The position numbers were made by a program, and so were the translations under genes. A stretch of 64,000 nt of DNA. Source: Propionivibrio soli. GTDB taxonomy: Bacteria > Pseudomonadota > Gammaproteobacteria > Burkholderiales > Rhodocyclaceae. Shown piece after piece: positions 36,584 through 44,568 of the stretch (its first letter is position 1; each line of letters opens with the position of its first letter). Where the stretch lies: NCBI RefSeq assembly GCF_025770765.1, contig NZ_JANZKY010000003.1:62001-126000 (forward strand). Reading direction: 5' to 3'. Under the pieces are notes generated by a model. The model did not search any database. It was given only the letters and a program-made list of their open reading frames with translations, and had not been told where the DNA came from.

Positions 36584-37450
36584 CTAAGCCGGCCCGTCAT
36601 TCGGCTGTCTGATTAGGTCGGCTAAGGAGACGCCCATATCGGGTAGGTTCAACCGTTTTGGAACTCCGGGGCGACGCAGTTTTTCAATTACAGCCGCGGC
36701 GTCACCTTCAACAAACATCATCACGTTGATAAGGTCGCCATAAGCGACGCTCGCATAATGCTGTAGGCATGCGTAGCCGATTTGACCCGTACGAGCCACC
36801 GTACGAATACGAACTGCTTCTTCACAAACCCAGCTCATGCAGTCGTACGCCGCAGCAACGTATGGTCCCGGCTGGATCAGGACTTCCAGCGGTATTACTC
36901 GGTCTCGGTTTCCAAACTGAACCTCCCACCGAACCCAAGGGCTGTTCTTGTCTCCGAGTTGCTTGCCCTTTTCGTAGACGCGGAGCATCTTGCCGTTCTC
37001 GCTCTTGCCTACATAGAGTGTTCGCCCGTTCCCATCCGGTTCTGCCCAATTTCCGGCCTGCCTCATTGATGGGCGATTTCCGCCTGTCCCAAATCGGCCA
37101 TTCAGGTAACATGCCATCGCCATATCAACTGAGTGCGTGCCTAAGTAGTCGTCCACGGCACCATCCCAACGAGAAATGCGGGCGTGCAACACGTCTTTGA
37201 GAAAAATGTAAGCCCGGCCCCAATCGGACACCAAGGCGCATGCGGAACCGGGAAGTGAGAGAAGGGCGGTACCTCGTTGGCCCCCGTATGCGAACTTCGC
37301 GCCGCCGTGGTCGAAGTCGAAAGAGTGGGCATATCCGTGCATGCCTCGACCTCGATCCTTCAAACCTCCCAGCTTATGGGTGAGATGAGTTTCAACGTGT
37401 CGAACAAGCTCGCCTATCGCGGAGGGCGATCCCTCGAACGGGAACGTCAC
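36584..37450 (-). CDS. Replication initiation factor (RstA/Rep_trans type), frameshifted 5' end
   Basis: 288 aa from the first legal start (GTG at 37450), which has no good RBS. Rep_trans-type initiator: FPFEGSPSAIGELV, RISRWDGAVDDYLG, GNGRTLYVGKSENGKMLRVYEKG (the conserved YvG-Yekg block) and WVRWEVQF. Such proteins nick DNA for rolling-circle replication of plasmids and filamentous-phage-like elements. The same frame stays open for about 65 codons upstream (to 37651) with Rep-like sequence (for example FAALTDWLNV) but without ATG, GTG or TTG; see the 78-aa reading frame entry. Confidence 0.8.
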   Translation of the reverse strand: MTFPFEGSPSAIGELVRHVETHLTHKLGGLKDRGRGMHGYAHSFDFDHGGAKFAYGGQRGTALLSLPGSACALVSDWGRAYIFLKDVLHARISRWDGAVDDYLGTHSVDMAMACYLNGRFGTGGNRPSMRQAGNWAEPDGNGRTLYVGKSENGKMLRVYEKGKQLGDKNSPWVRWEVQFGNRDRVIPLEVLIQPGPYVAAAYDCMSWVCEEAVRIRTVARTGQIGYACLQHYASVAYGDLINVMMFVEGDAAAVIEKLRRPGVPKRLNLPDMGVSLADLIRQPNDGPA

Positions 37451-37539
37451 GTTGAGCCAGTCGGTCAGAGCGGCGAATGGAAGAACGTCTGCTAGCGGTT
37501 GAGGGGTGCTTTCTATCCAGGCGCGATGACCATTAGTGA

Positions 37540-37776
37540 CTAACTGGTAACTTTCGGCACCATGTACGGGATAGGGGGTGAATAAACTTTCCCCCCGTGT
37601 TCCCGTGTTACCAGACGGGGGGACGAGCCATCTTCTACGGCTTCTGCGGACTCAAGCGCTACAGTTCCGGCCTCGTTTGACCGTACGGTTGCCGCTCGCG
37701 CGGCAATCCGTGCGGTCAGCCCGAGGCCGGTTGTTTTTTCTGGTGAGTCCGACGCGGCTGGAGAAGGATTTTCCAT
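37540..37776 (-). CDS. 78-aa reading frame, probable out-of-frame N-terminus of Rep
   Basis: Starts at an ATG (37776) placed at the predicted transcription start, ends GKVYSPPIPYMVPKVTS. The Rep frame overlaps it at -1, and the two together read like one initiator protein: this frame gives the N-terminal part to about PYMVP, and the Rep frame continues ESYQLVTNGHRAWIE. Either a single-base deletion near 37545-37560 broke rep, or a programmed -1 shift (a G6A3 run lies at 37588-37596) joins the two. Alternatively an independent small protein. Confidence 0.55.
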   Translation of the reverse strand: MENPSPAASDSPEKTTGLGLTARIAARAATVRSNEAGTVALESAEAVEDGSSPRLVTREHGGKVYSPPIPYMVPKVTS

Positions 37777-37831
37777 ACCCCTCAATATAGGGGTATGTAT
37801 TCTCCTTTGTCAAGGGTATCTATTTACCCTT
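37776..37831 (-). promoter_or_regulatory. Promoter with two operator palindromes for the rep-xis-int genes
   Basis: On the minus strand TTGACA (37808-37813) is 18 nt from TATATT (37784-37789). One perfect palindrome, TACCCCT-N6-AGGGGTA (37776-37795), covers the -10 box; a second, AAGGGTA-N6-TACCCTT (37812-37831), abuts and overlaps the -35. The ATG lies 7 nt past the -10, so the mRNA may be leaderless. Confidence 0.75.
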
Positions 37832-38219
37832 ACGCGATTTCTCGGCGTTGCGCCTTTAATTCGTCACTCTTGATGTCGCCACTCACGGCCTTCCAGAAAT
37901 TGCCTATCTTCGTGGCAATTTTGTACCCCAAAGATCGTTCAGCGCTTGGCCCTTCTTCCGGAAAGAAATCGCGGATTTGGATGCCAAGAATTTCTTCGTA
38001 TTTGCGAATGGTTCGTTTGTTGTGAATTAAGACTAACGGCTTCCACCCGATATGGTCGCCTAAATGAAGCATTCCAATCGCCGCTTCTAACTCGTCAATT
38101 TGGCCTGAAAACCGAGCAGTAGCTTGCCGTTCTATGTCATAGAGTTGTTCCGCTCGCTCGCGACTGGACGGAGCAAGGCGGTGCAGGTTCTTTTGAACCT
38201 CAGCTTGGGTAAGGGGCAT
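37830..38219 (-). CDS. 129-aa protein of the element, candidate regulator
   Basis: 129 aa, largely helical, charged; segments SSRERAEQLYDIERQATARF, IDELEAAIGMLHLGDHIGW and RTIRKYEEILGIQIRDFFP. No domain recognised with confidence. The start at 38219 agrees with a predicted promoter (TTGATA-N17-TATCGT on the minus strand) whose -35 box is overlapped by an operator-like palindrome (38260-38280). A longer upstream extension of the frame would be antisense to the cargo gene and is rejected. Position and the shared operators make it a candidate repressor of rep; this is inference. Confidence 0.6.
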   Translation of the reverse strand: MPLTQAEVQKNLHRLAPSSRERAEQLYDIERQATARFSGQIDELEAAIGMLHLGDHIGWKPLVLIHNKRTIRKYEEILGIQIRDFFPEEGPSAERSLGYKIATKIGNFWKAVSGDIKSDELKAQRREIA

Positions 38220-38246
38220 GGCGTTCAATGCAAATTTGGTTACGTA

Positions 38247-38280
38247 ACGATAACTCATGAAGGGGTAACTATCAACCCTT
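38247..38280 (-). promoter_or_regulatory. Promoter and operator of the 129-aa gene
   Basis: -35 TTGATA (38270-38275) and -10 TATCGT (38247-38252), 17-nt spacer, minus strand. The imperfect palindrome AAGGGGT-N7-AACCCTT (38260-38280) covers the -35; it resembles the two operators before rep. Confidence 0.6.
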
Positions 38281-38370
38281 TTCCTGCCGTCAGGGACGTT
38301 TGCCCGCGTACGTTGATCGCTACTATCTTCGTACTTCCGCGTAGAATTCTGTCGCCGATACATCAGAAAA

Positions 38371-39888
38371 ATGACATACGCAATGGCAATCGAATCCTCG
38401 CCAATCAAACTCTGTTCATTTTCCACCCCTGAAGGCAATAAATGCTGCAGGCCAGCGCGGGAGGGCTTCGACCATTGCACCTTCCACGTCGGATATGAGT
38501 TGCCCGAGGGAGCCGCTGCCCTGGATGCCCCTTCTTTTGCGGACGAGTTTTCCGCGCTGATCGCCGCTAAGGATGGTAATTGGTACGGATTCGCGTTTCC
38601 TGAAGGGGTCACGCTGCCGCCGGAGGTTGATTTTCCTATAAACGCTCAGCGGTGCCGCTTTAACGGTTGCCTAACCTTAGACAAGGTGATGTTCCGGGAG
38701 CCAGTAGATCTTTCCAATACTGTATTTGGCAGCGGGGTAACGTTAAAGAACGTAACATTTTGCAAGGCAGCAAATTTCGCTCAGTGTCGTTTTGATGGCT
38801 CAGTTCTCTTCCAACAAGTCTTTTTTAGGTCTGTAGCCTCGTTTCCTGGCGCAGAATTCCACGGACAAGCCACTTTTCGCGCGAGCTTTTCTGGGCTTGC
38901 CAATTTCAACAGCACAATTTTCCACGATAGCGCCACTTTTGCCGGCTGGAGAAATACAGCGCTTCGGATTGACTCCGTGGTTGCTTTCAGTATTTGCGGC
39001 AGCGCGACGATTCACGTGAACGGCGCACAGCCTCGAAAACTACTTGATATCGCTCGGTCCGAGTTGTTGCGTGCCCGATCGTGGCTTTCGCGAGAATGGG
39101 CGGCTTCTTCGCATAAGCTTCAATCTAACATGAAGACACTTGGGAAAAAGCTCAGAGGAATTAAACGTAAGTTCGCGACGCGTGACCCAGATACAACGGT
39201 TTTCAGAGTGTTCGACGGGGAGGCGCAATTCCAAAACTCTCTGTTCTTGCGACCGGAGCGAACCGTTTTCTCTCAAGTCAATTTATCAAACGTTCTTTTT
39301 CTTGGAACCAATCTCCGAGGAGCGATGTTTATCGATACTACGTGGTGGCAACCTGCGTTTCGAAGAAACGGCATTCGCGACGAAGAGTTTGTTAGGTTTT
39401 CAAATGATGGGCCGTTCAGATACCAAACGCTACCAGCTCTTGAAGAGACCTGCAGAAACGTTCGGGTTGCTCTGGAAGAGAATCGTAGCTTCGATAAAGC
39501 AACTGACTTTTATATTGGCGAGATGGATGCCGCGAGGTTACAACTTGGCTTCTTGCGCCGGCATATATTCAGTGTTCTTGCACTCTACAGCAGCGTTAGC
39601 CGCTACGGATCTAGTGTTGGGGTGGCATTCCGCTTTTTGGTGTTACTAATACTGATGTACTTAAGTCTTACGCTTCTGCTTCAAACACCCAACGGATCGC
39701 TTCCCTCGTTATCTGATATATCCCAGACAGGGCTAGCTTCTTTTAAGACTCTTCTGTTTCAAGCCGGTGCTGCCGGTGATAATCGCGGTTTGGTGCAAGG
39801 CTGGCTTGACGCTGTCTTCCGAATCCTAGGCGTCGTTCAAGCCACAATGGTAACCCTTGCGTTTAGAGCAAGAACAAAACGGCATTAA
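38371..39888 (+). CDS. Zinc-knuckle / pentapeptide-repeat / two-helix membrane protein (cargo)
   Basis: 505 aa. N-terminal Cys/His cluster Cys15, Cys25 (26), Cys36, His39 spaced like a small zinc knuckle. Residues about 85-200 and 280-325 are pentapeptide-type repeats (ANFAQCRFDG, ATFRASFSGLANFNSTIF), a right-handed beta-helix. Between them is a basic linker. The C-terminus has two membrane helices (about 417-441 and 477-498) with a pore-loop-like stretch between, and the ending VVQATMVTLAFRARTKR seen in pentapeptide-ion-channel-like proteins. Base composition is AT-richer than the flanks. Weak RBS. Possibly a membrane-acting defence or stress effector. Confidence 0.72.
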   Translation: MTYAMAIESSPIKLCSFSTPEGNKCCRPAREGFDHCTFHVGYELPEGAAALDAPSFADEFSALIAAKDGNWYGFAFPEGVTLPPEVDFPINAQRCRFNGCLTLDKVMFREPVDLSNTVFGSGVTLKNVTFCKAANFAQCRFDGSVLFQQVFFRSVASFPGAEFHGQATFRASFSGLANFNSTIFHDSATFAGWRNTALRIDSVVAFSICGSATIHVNGAQPRKLLDIARSELLRARSWLSREWAASSHKLQSNMKTLGKKLRGIKRKFATRDPDTTVFRVFDGEAQFQNSLFLRPERTVFSQVNLSNVLFLGTNLRGAMFIDTTWWQPAFRRNGIRDEEFVRFSNDGPFRYQTLPALEETCRNVRVALEENRSFDKATDFYIGEMDAARLQLGFLRRHIFSVLALYSSVSRYGSSVGVAFRFLVLLILMYLSLTLLLQTPNGSLPSLSDISQTGLASFKTLLFQAGAAGDNRGLVQGWLDAVFRILGVVQATMVTLAFRARTKRH

Positions 39889-40107
39889 CAGTGCGCAGGA
39901 CATTACCGCACCCAACTGGCGCTGAAGTCACATTGCGCCTTTGCACGACCGTTCTGGTCTACGAGGGTTCTGGTCATATTGGGTAATTTGCGTACCCTCC
40001 GTCTGAGAGCATAGAAGTTGATTGGCCGACTCCTGCTCGTGTGTTGTTTCCGCTTAGGCAGCATTTCGGCAGTCTGCCGTGACAACGATTGCGCCGAACG
40101 TCCTTTT

Positions 40108-40136
40108 GCGGGTTCGAATCCCGCCCTCTCCGCCAG
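40108..40136 (+). repeat. attR (29-bp direct repeat)
   Basis: Identical to 34720-34748; reproduces the 3' end of tRNA-Ser without the rest of the gene. Confidence 0.93.
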
Positions 40137-40147
40137 GACACATTAAG

Positions 40148-40183
40148 AAACCCGCGAGCCAAGAAGCTTTGCGGGTTTTTTTA
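40148..40183 (+). terminator. Original tRNA-Ser terminator
   Basis: AAACCCGC / GCGGGTTT stem (40148-40155 with 40171-40178), followed by T-run. Lies 12 nt after attR, where the tRNA transcript would have ended before insertion. Confidence 0.85.
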
Positions 40184-40317
40184 TTCAGAGGCGATCAAGG
40201 AAGGTCGCTGCTAAGCGCTTCAAGTTTTCTTAATTCCGTGAGGCGCGATGGGATGTTTTAGCCAATTGTGCTGGATGACACGGTCGGCCGAAAACAGGAC
40301 TCGCTGGGCATTAGTTG

Positions 40318-41634
40318 CTAGTGCGGCGTCGCATCAATGGGTAGTTCAACGGTCGCTACAAAGCCACCACCGTTCCGGTTCTCTGTTTTCAACGAGCCGC
40401 GGTGCAGTGCAGCGATCCGCTCGACGATGGCCAGACCCAGCCCGGTACCCGGCGAACCTTCGCGCGCGGCCGTCACGCGCGTGAAAGGTTGCCGGATACG
40501 GCTCAGTTCGGATTGGGGGACGCCCGGGCCATGATCCAGCACCGAAAAGAGCGCGTGCCCGTCCCGGCTTTCGAGCCGCAGCGCAATTTCTCCCCCCGCA
40601 TAGCGACAGGCGTTCTCTACGAGATTCGCGATGGCACGACGCAAGGCGACGGGTCGGACGAACACCGGGTGAACCGGATGGATGTCTGCGGTCACATGGC
40701 ACCCGGGCTTGCCCTTGTATTCCCGGGCGACCGATGTGACAAGCTCCGCTGGATCGCACCATTGTGGTTCCTCGTCGCTGCCGATCCGCGCGAAATCCAC
40801 GAACTGACCGATTACCGCGTCGGCCGTATCGATGCTGCGAACCATGCTCTCGATGAGTGTCGGGTCGGCGCCATTGCGCAGCATTTCGATACACAGGCGC
40901 AGCTTGGACAGCGGGGTGCGTAAATCATGCGAGACCCCAGCGAGCATGAGGGTGCGCTCCTGTTCGGCACGAGCGAGGCTCTTCGTCATCTGGTCGAAGC
41001 TGACGGCGACGGCGGCGATCTCGCTTGGCCCCGCGGTCGCAAGCGGCGGCGGGGTTTCTCCGCACGCCACGGCGGAGGCTGCTGCGGCGAGCTCGGTCAA
41101 TGGTTTGTGTAGCCGCCGATGGATCAGGTAGGCACCCAGCAGGGAGAGTGCGAGCGTCGCGAGCGAGCCTGCCACGAGCAATCTGCCGGCTGTCGGAATA
41201 AGGCCTGCGCTGGGAAACCCCATCCAGTAGTCGTGCCCGTCCAGTTGGGTTTTGACCCAGAGACGGTGTTCGCCGTCACGCTGCCAATACACGGGATGCT
41301 GCGGGCCGAGTGCCCGGCTCATCGGGGAGAAAAGCCGTGCGATTCGGTTGTCGGACCGTTCTGCAAAACGAGCGTCTGCTTCACTCGCCGGTAGTAGGCG
41401 GGTCTCGCCTTGAGCCGATATGTCAGCCAGCACCTCTTGCCGTTCGGCGGGTGGAGTGCGTTTCAGGGTGATCTGAAGCAACCTATCCTGTTCCAGCACG
41501 TAGCTTGCCAACCGCTCCAGACGCGGGACTTGCACCATCACGCGGAACAGTGTGAGCCAGGCGATCTGGCTGGCGATCAGCAGGCTGACGAGCAGGAGAA
41601 CGTTTCTGCCGAAGAGGGAGCGGGGCCAGGGCAT
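40318..41634 (-). CDS. Sensor histidine kinase, EnvZ-like
   Basis: 438 aa. Two membrane helices (about 8-28 and 151-173) bracket a periplasmic domain. HAMP near 175-225, then the H-box LAGVSHDLRTPLSKLRL with the phospho-accepting His, N-box AIANLVENACRYAGG, and G boxes LDHGPGVP and GSPGTGLGLAIVERIAALH. Matches EnvZ-type osmosensor kinases. Lies 9 nt downstream of its response regulator gene and ends at the element's right flank. Confidence 0.9.
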   Translation of the reverse strand: MPWPRSLFGRNVLLLVSLLIASQIAWLTLFRVMVQVPRLERLASYVLEQDRLLQITLKRTPPAERQEVLADISAQGETRLLPASEADARFAERSDNRIARLFSPMSRALGPQHPVYWQRDGEHRLWVKTQLDGHDYWMGFPSAGLIPTAGRLLVAGSLATLALSLLGAYLIHRRLHKPLTELAAAASAVACGETPPPLATAGPSEIAAVAVSFDQMTKSLARAEQERTLMLAGVSHDLRTPLSKLRLCIEMLRNGADPTLIESMVRSIDTADAVIGQFVDFARIGSDEEPQWCDPAELVTSVAREYKGKPGCHVTADIHPVHPVFVRPVALRRAIANLVENACRYAGGEIALRLESRDGHALFSVLDHGPGVPQSELSRIRQPFTRVTAAREGSPGTGLGLAIVERIAALHRGSLKTENRNGGGFVATVELPIDATPH

Positions 41635-41643
41635 CGGGAATCG

Positions 41644-42384
41644 TTAGTTAGCGGGTTGGCCGCCAGCGTCGTTACGCGCCGAGCCGTCGGGCGCAAAGAG
41701 GTAGCCGATACCCCAAACGGTCTGGATGTACCGCGGCGAACTTGGGTCTTCTTCGATCAGCCGGCGCAGACGCAGTACCTGCACATCGACGCTACGCTCA
41801 GTGGCTTCGTGATCGCGTCCGTGGGCCAACGTGCGCAGGCGTTCGCGCCCTAGTGGACGGCCAGGGTGCATAGCCAAGGCGGCAAGGACGGCGTACTCGG
41901 CCGAAGTCAGGGGGACCGGGTCCCCGTTGCGCGCGAGCTGCCGCGCAGCAAGGTCCAGAACGAACGGGCCGAAATTGACACGCCCGTTGCGCTGAGCCGC
42001 CGGAACCGCTCCTGCCATCTCCTGGCGCCGCAGCATGGCGTGCAGGCGGGCGAGGAGCTCACGCGGGTCAAAGGGTTTGGGCAGGTAGTCGTCGGCCCCC
42101 ATTTCCAGCCCGATGATGCGATCCACCGGATCACCCTTGGCCGTGAGCATCAAGATCGGAATCGTTTCTCCTCGCGCGCGCAGGCGCCGGCAGATGGAAA
42201 GTCCGTCTTCGCCTGGCATCATCAAGTCGAGGATCAGAGCGTCGAACGGCTCGCGGGCCAGCAGACGGTCCAGTTGCTCTGCGTCCTCGGCACTACGCAC
42301 CGTCAGACCATTGGAGCCGAGATAGCGCTGAAGCAAGGCCCGCAATTCGGCTTCGTCATCCAGGATGATGATTTTTCCTTCCAT
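41644..42384 (-). CDS. ompR: Response regulator, OmpR-like
   Basis: 246 aa. Receiver domain with acidic pocket (IILDDEAE), phospho-acceptor Asp in ALILDLMMPGEDG, Thr/Lys in LTAKGD and YLPKPFDPRELLARL. C-terminal winged helix with ALAMHPGRPLGRERL, SVDVQVLRLRRLIEEDPSSPRYIQTVWGIGY-type block (family hallmark). Partner of the downstream EnvZ-like kinase; likely controls envelope genes. Confidence 0.92.
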   Translation of the reverse strand: MEGKIIILDDEAELRALLQRYLGSNGLTVRSAEDAEQLDRLLAREPFDALILDLMMPGEDGLSICRRLRARGETIPILMLTAKGDPVDRIIGLEMGADDYLPKPFDPRELLARLHAMLRRQEMAGAVPAAQRNGRVNFGPFVLDLAARQLARNGDPVPLTSAEYAVLAALAMHPGRPLGRERLRTLAHGRDHEATERSVDVQVLRLRRLIEEDPSSPRYIQTVWGIGYLFAPDGSARNDAGGQPAN

Positions 42385-42594
42385 GACGCTCCGTCGTCGG
42401 TTAGTAAGGGCTGCGACGCATGCTATCAGGACGCGGGGTCAGTATCGGCGAAATGTTTACCAACGGTTACAAACACCGGGGCCTGTAACTATTGGCGTGA
42501 ATCTCATCATTGCTTGTTACGTTTCCGAAAAACCTCCGGCGATACAGTGCGGCCATCGGATCGGCTGGCGATCCGCCATTATCGAGGGACGAAT

Positions 42595-43119
42595 ATGAAG
42601 ACGATGGGTGCATTGTTTTCCGTGGCGGCTGCCATGGTGCTGCTGACCACTCCTGCTGCCGAGGCAGCGGGCAGGATTCATGGAGGGGGAGTGGTTGCCA
42701 ACCCAGAGGGCGGTTTTAGTGGCGGACGTGCTGCCGCTGCCCGTGGGCCGAACGGTGGTGCTTATGCCAGAGGCCGCGCTATTCAGACCGACGGGATGGG
42801 GAACGGCACGGTGGCGAGTGGTAGGGCTTTCCGCGGGCCGGACGGCGCGACAGGCGCGCGGACTGGAACGACGTCCCGGAGTGACGATGGCACGGTGACT
42901 CATCAAGGTCGTCTGGCAGCCAACGGCGCCAAGGGGAGCGTCGAGAGTAGCGGAGGTTTTACGAAGACCGAAGACGGCATTACGCAAAGCCGCACCACAA
43001 CAGCGACCGGCGCTAATGGCGGAACTTATCAAGGTAGCACCAGCTACGACAAGAACACGGGACTGACGCACAGTGCATCGTGTACCGATGCGTCCGGTAA
43101 CAGTGTGCCTTGTCGGTGA
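42595..43119 (+). CDS. Exported Gly/Thr-rich repeat protein
   Basis: 174 aa. Signal peptide 1-24 (ends AAEAAG). The mature chain is Gly, Ala, Thr, Ser-rich with loosely repeated GPNGGAYARGRA, GPDGATGARTGT, GANGGTYQGSTSY units, ending in a two-Cys segment CTDASGNSVPC that could form a disulfide. Divergent from ompR and followed 133 nt later by the exported hydrolase. Function unknown; extracellular or envelope location likely. Confidence 0.75.
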   Translation: MKTMGALFSVAAAMVLLTTPAAEAAGRIHGGGVVANPEGGFSGGRAAAARGPNGGAYARGRAIQTDGMGNGTVASGRAFRGPDGATGARTGTTSRSDDGTVTHQGRLAANGAKGSVESSGGFTKTEDGITQSRTTTATGANGGTYQGSTSYDKNTGLTHSASCTDASGNSVPCR

Positions 43120-43252
43120 AGCAGGAGGTGCTGGAATACGGCGGGTGGTGCGCTACTTCGGCAATAGCCCGACACAAGGCTACGGACCGGATCTAGCGTT
43201 CGTCGGTGTGGGGAGCTGGGCGGAATCTCCACGCAATTCGAGGGAAGCATCA

Positions 43253-44329
43253 ATGATGATCAAAAAACGTCTTTTCATGGCCTTGCTGGCGACACTGATC
43301 GCCGTTCCGTTGCCCGGTGTACAGGCCGGGCCGCTGCGGGACCGCATTCGAGAGCGTGTGCAGGAACGTCAAGTGCACCGTGAGGCGGGCAACGAAGGTA
43401 CGGACTCACAGATGGGCAACGGAAACGGCGAAATGGCCGACATGGGTGGCAATGCCCTGAGTTGCGCGGAATGGTCACAGAAAGTGAACCGCTTACAGAA
43501 ACGCGCCAAGGGCAGGAACCCCGGGCCGACTCCGGACGTGAAAGACGTGTCTTACGGGAGCGAGGCATTGCAGAAGCTCGACGTGTTTTTGCCGAAGAAC
43601 GGCGGTGGCAACGGTCAGGCGCCGATCATCCTGATGGTCCATGGCGGCGGGTGGTGCGTGGGCGACAAGGGCGGCGCGCAGTTAACCGAAAACAAGGTCT
43701 CGCGGTGGGTATCCAAGGGCTTCGTGTTCGTGTCCGCCAACTATCCGATGGTCGCCGATGGCAGCAATGCGTTGGCGCAGGCGAATCACATCGCTCGGGC
43801 AGCGGCCTTCGTGCAATCGAAAGCGCGGGAATGGGGCGGCGACCCGGCGCGGCTGATTCTGATGGGCCACTCGGCGGGCGCGCACCTCGTATCGCTGGTC
43901 AATGCTGACGCGTCGATTCGGCAGACCAACGGCATGGCGCCGATCCTCGGCGCGGTGTCGCTCGATGCTGGCGCGATCGATGTCGTCCGGCAGATGCCAA
44001 ACGTTTATCCGTCCCTCAGGGTGCGCTACCGCGAGGCGTTCGGCAACGCGGACGCGGAGTGGATCGCGGCCTCGCCGTTCCATAAGCTCGACCGCTCGGC
44101 CGCGCCCTGGCTCGGCGTCTGCTCGACCACGCGCAAAGACGACCCTTGTGGCCAGGCCCGTACCTATGCAGAGAAGAGCAACGGCCTGGGCATCAAGGCC
44201 GCCGTGTTGCCCGAGGCGAAGAACCATGGTGCGATCAACAAGGAATTGGGTTTGCCAGGCGACTACACCCGCGAGGTGGAGGCGTTCATGGCGGCGCTCG
44301 ATCCGGTCGTTGGCCGTTTGCTGAAGTAG
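43253..44329 (+). CDS. Exported alpha/beta hydrolase (esterase-like)
   Basis: 358 aa. Signal peptide 1-25 (ends GVQAGP). Oxyanion HGGGW, nucleophile Ser in LMGHSAGAH, catalytic His near KNHGAINKELG; BD-FAE/HSL-type fold. A polar N-terminal linker (RDRIRERVQERQVHREAG) precedes the catalytic domain. The start has GAGGGA about 10 nt upstream. Substrate unknown. Confidence 0.85.
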   Translation: MMIKKRLFMALLATLIAVPLPGVQAGPLRDRIRERVQERQVHREAGNEGTDSQMGNGNGEMADMGGNALSCAEWSQKVNRLQKRAKGRNPGPTPDVKDVSYGSEALQKLDVFLPKNGGGNGQAPIILMVHGGGWCVGDKGGAQLTENKVSRWVSKGFVFVSANYPMVADGSNALAQANHIARAAAFVQSKAREWGGDPARLILMGHSAGAHLVSLVNADASIRQTNGMAPILGAVSLDAGAIDVVRQMPNVYPSLRVRYREAFGNADAEWIAASPFHKLDRSAAPWLGVCSTTRKDDPCGQARTYAEKSNGLGIKAAVLPEAKNHGAINKELGLPGDYTREVEAFMAALDPVVGRLLK

Positions 44330-44568
44330 TCTGGACCGGACGTTTCGTCAGGCTGCAGCGATCAGAAAGTCACACCCGAGAAAAATCTGAGCACTCCATA
44401 TCCCCGCAACCGAGACGCCACTCTGCTTACGCCGACGGCGCCGCTCCGGTAGAGTTCGAAAAGCAGAATCTCAAACCGGCTGGCGAACGCCTACGAAGCC
44501 GGAATTCAGAATCAAAAACGGCATGCCTGCCGCCGAAACGGTCGGTTTTGCCGCGGGGAATTCGCGTA

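Larger units (their letters stand above)
34720..40136. mobile_element. 5.4-kb integrative element in tRNA-Ser(GGA)
   Basis: Bounded by 29-bp direct repeats. Contains, from the tRNA outward: an unknown ORF, integrase, excisionase, a replication initiator (frameshifted), a 129-aa gene and a divergent membrane cargo gene. No capsid, conjugation or secretion gene, so it is a plasmid-like or satellite-type element that would need a helper or transient replication to move. The cargo end is visibly AT-richer than the chromosome. It supplies its own terminator behind the tRNA, the native one now lying beyond attR. Confidence 0.9.
39889..40317. other. Intergenic, element right end
   Basis: Holds attR and the displaced tRNA terminator. 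No gene supported. Confidence 0.7.

Noticed and set aside
38220-38612. N-terminal extension of the 129-aa gene
   Set aside because: Antisense to the cargo gene start and conflicts with the promoter found at 38247-38275.
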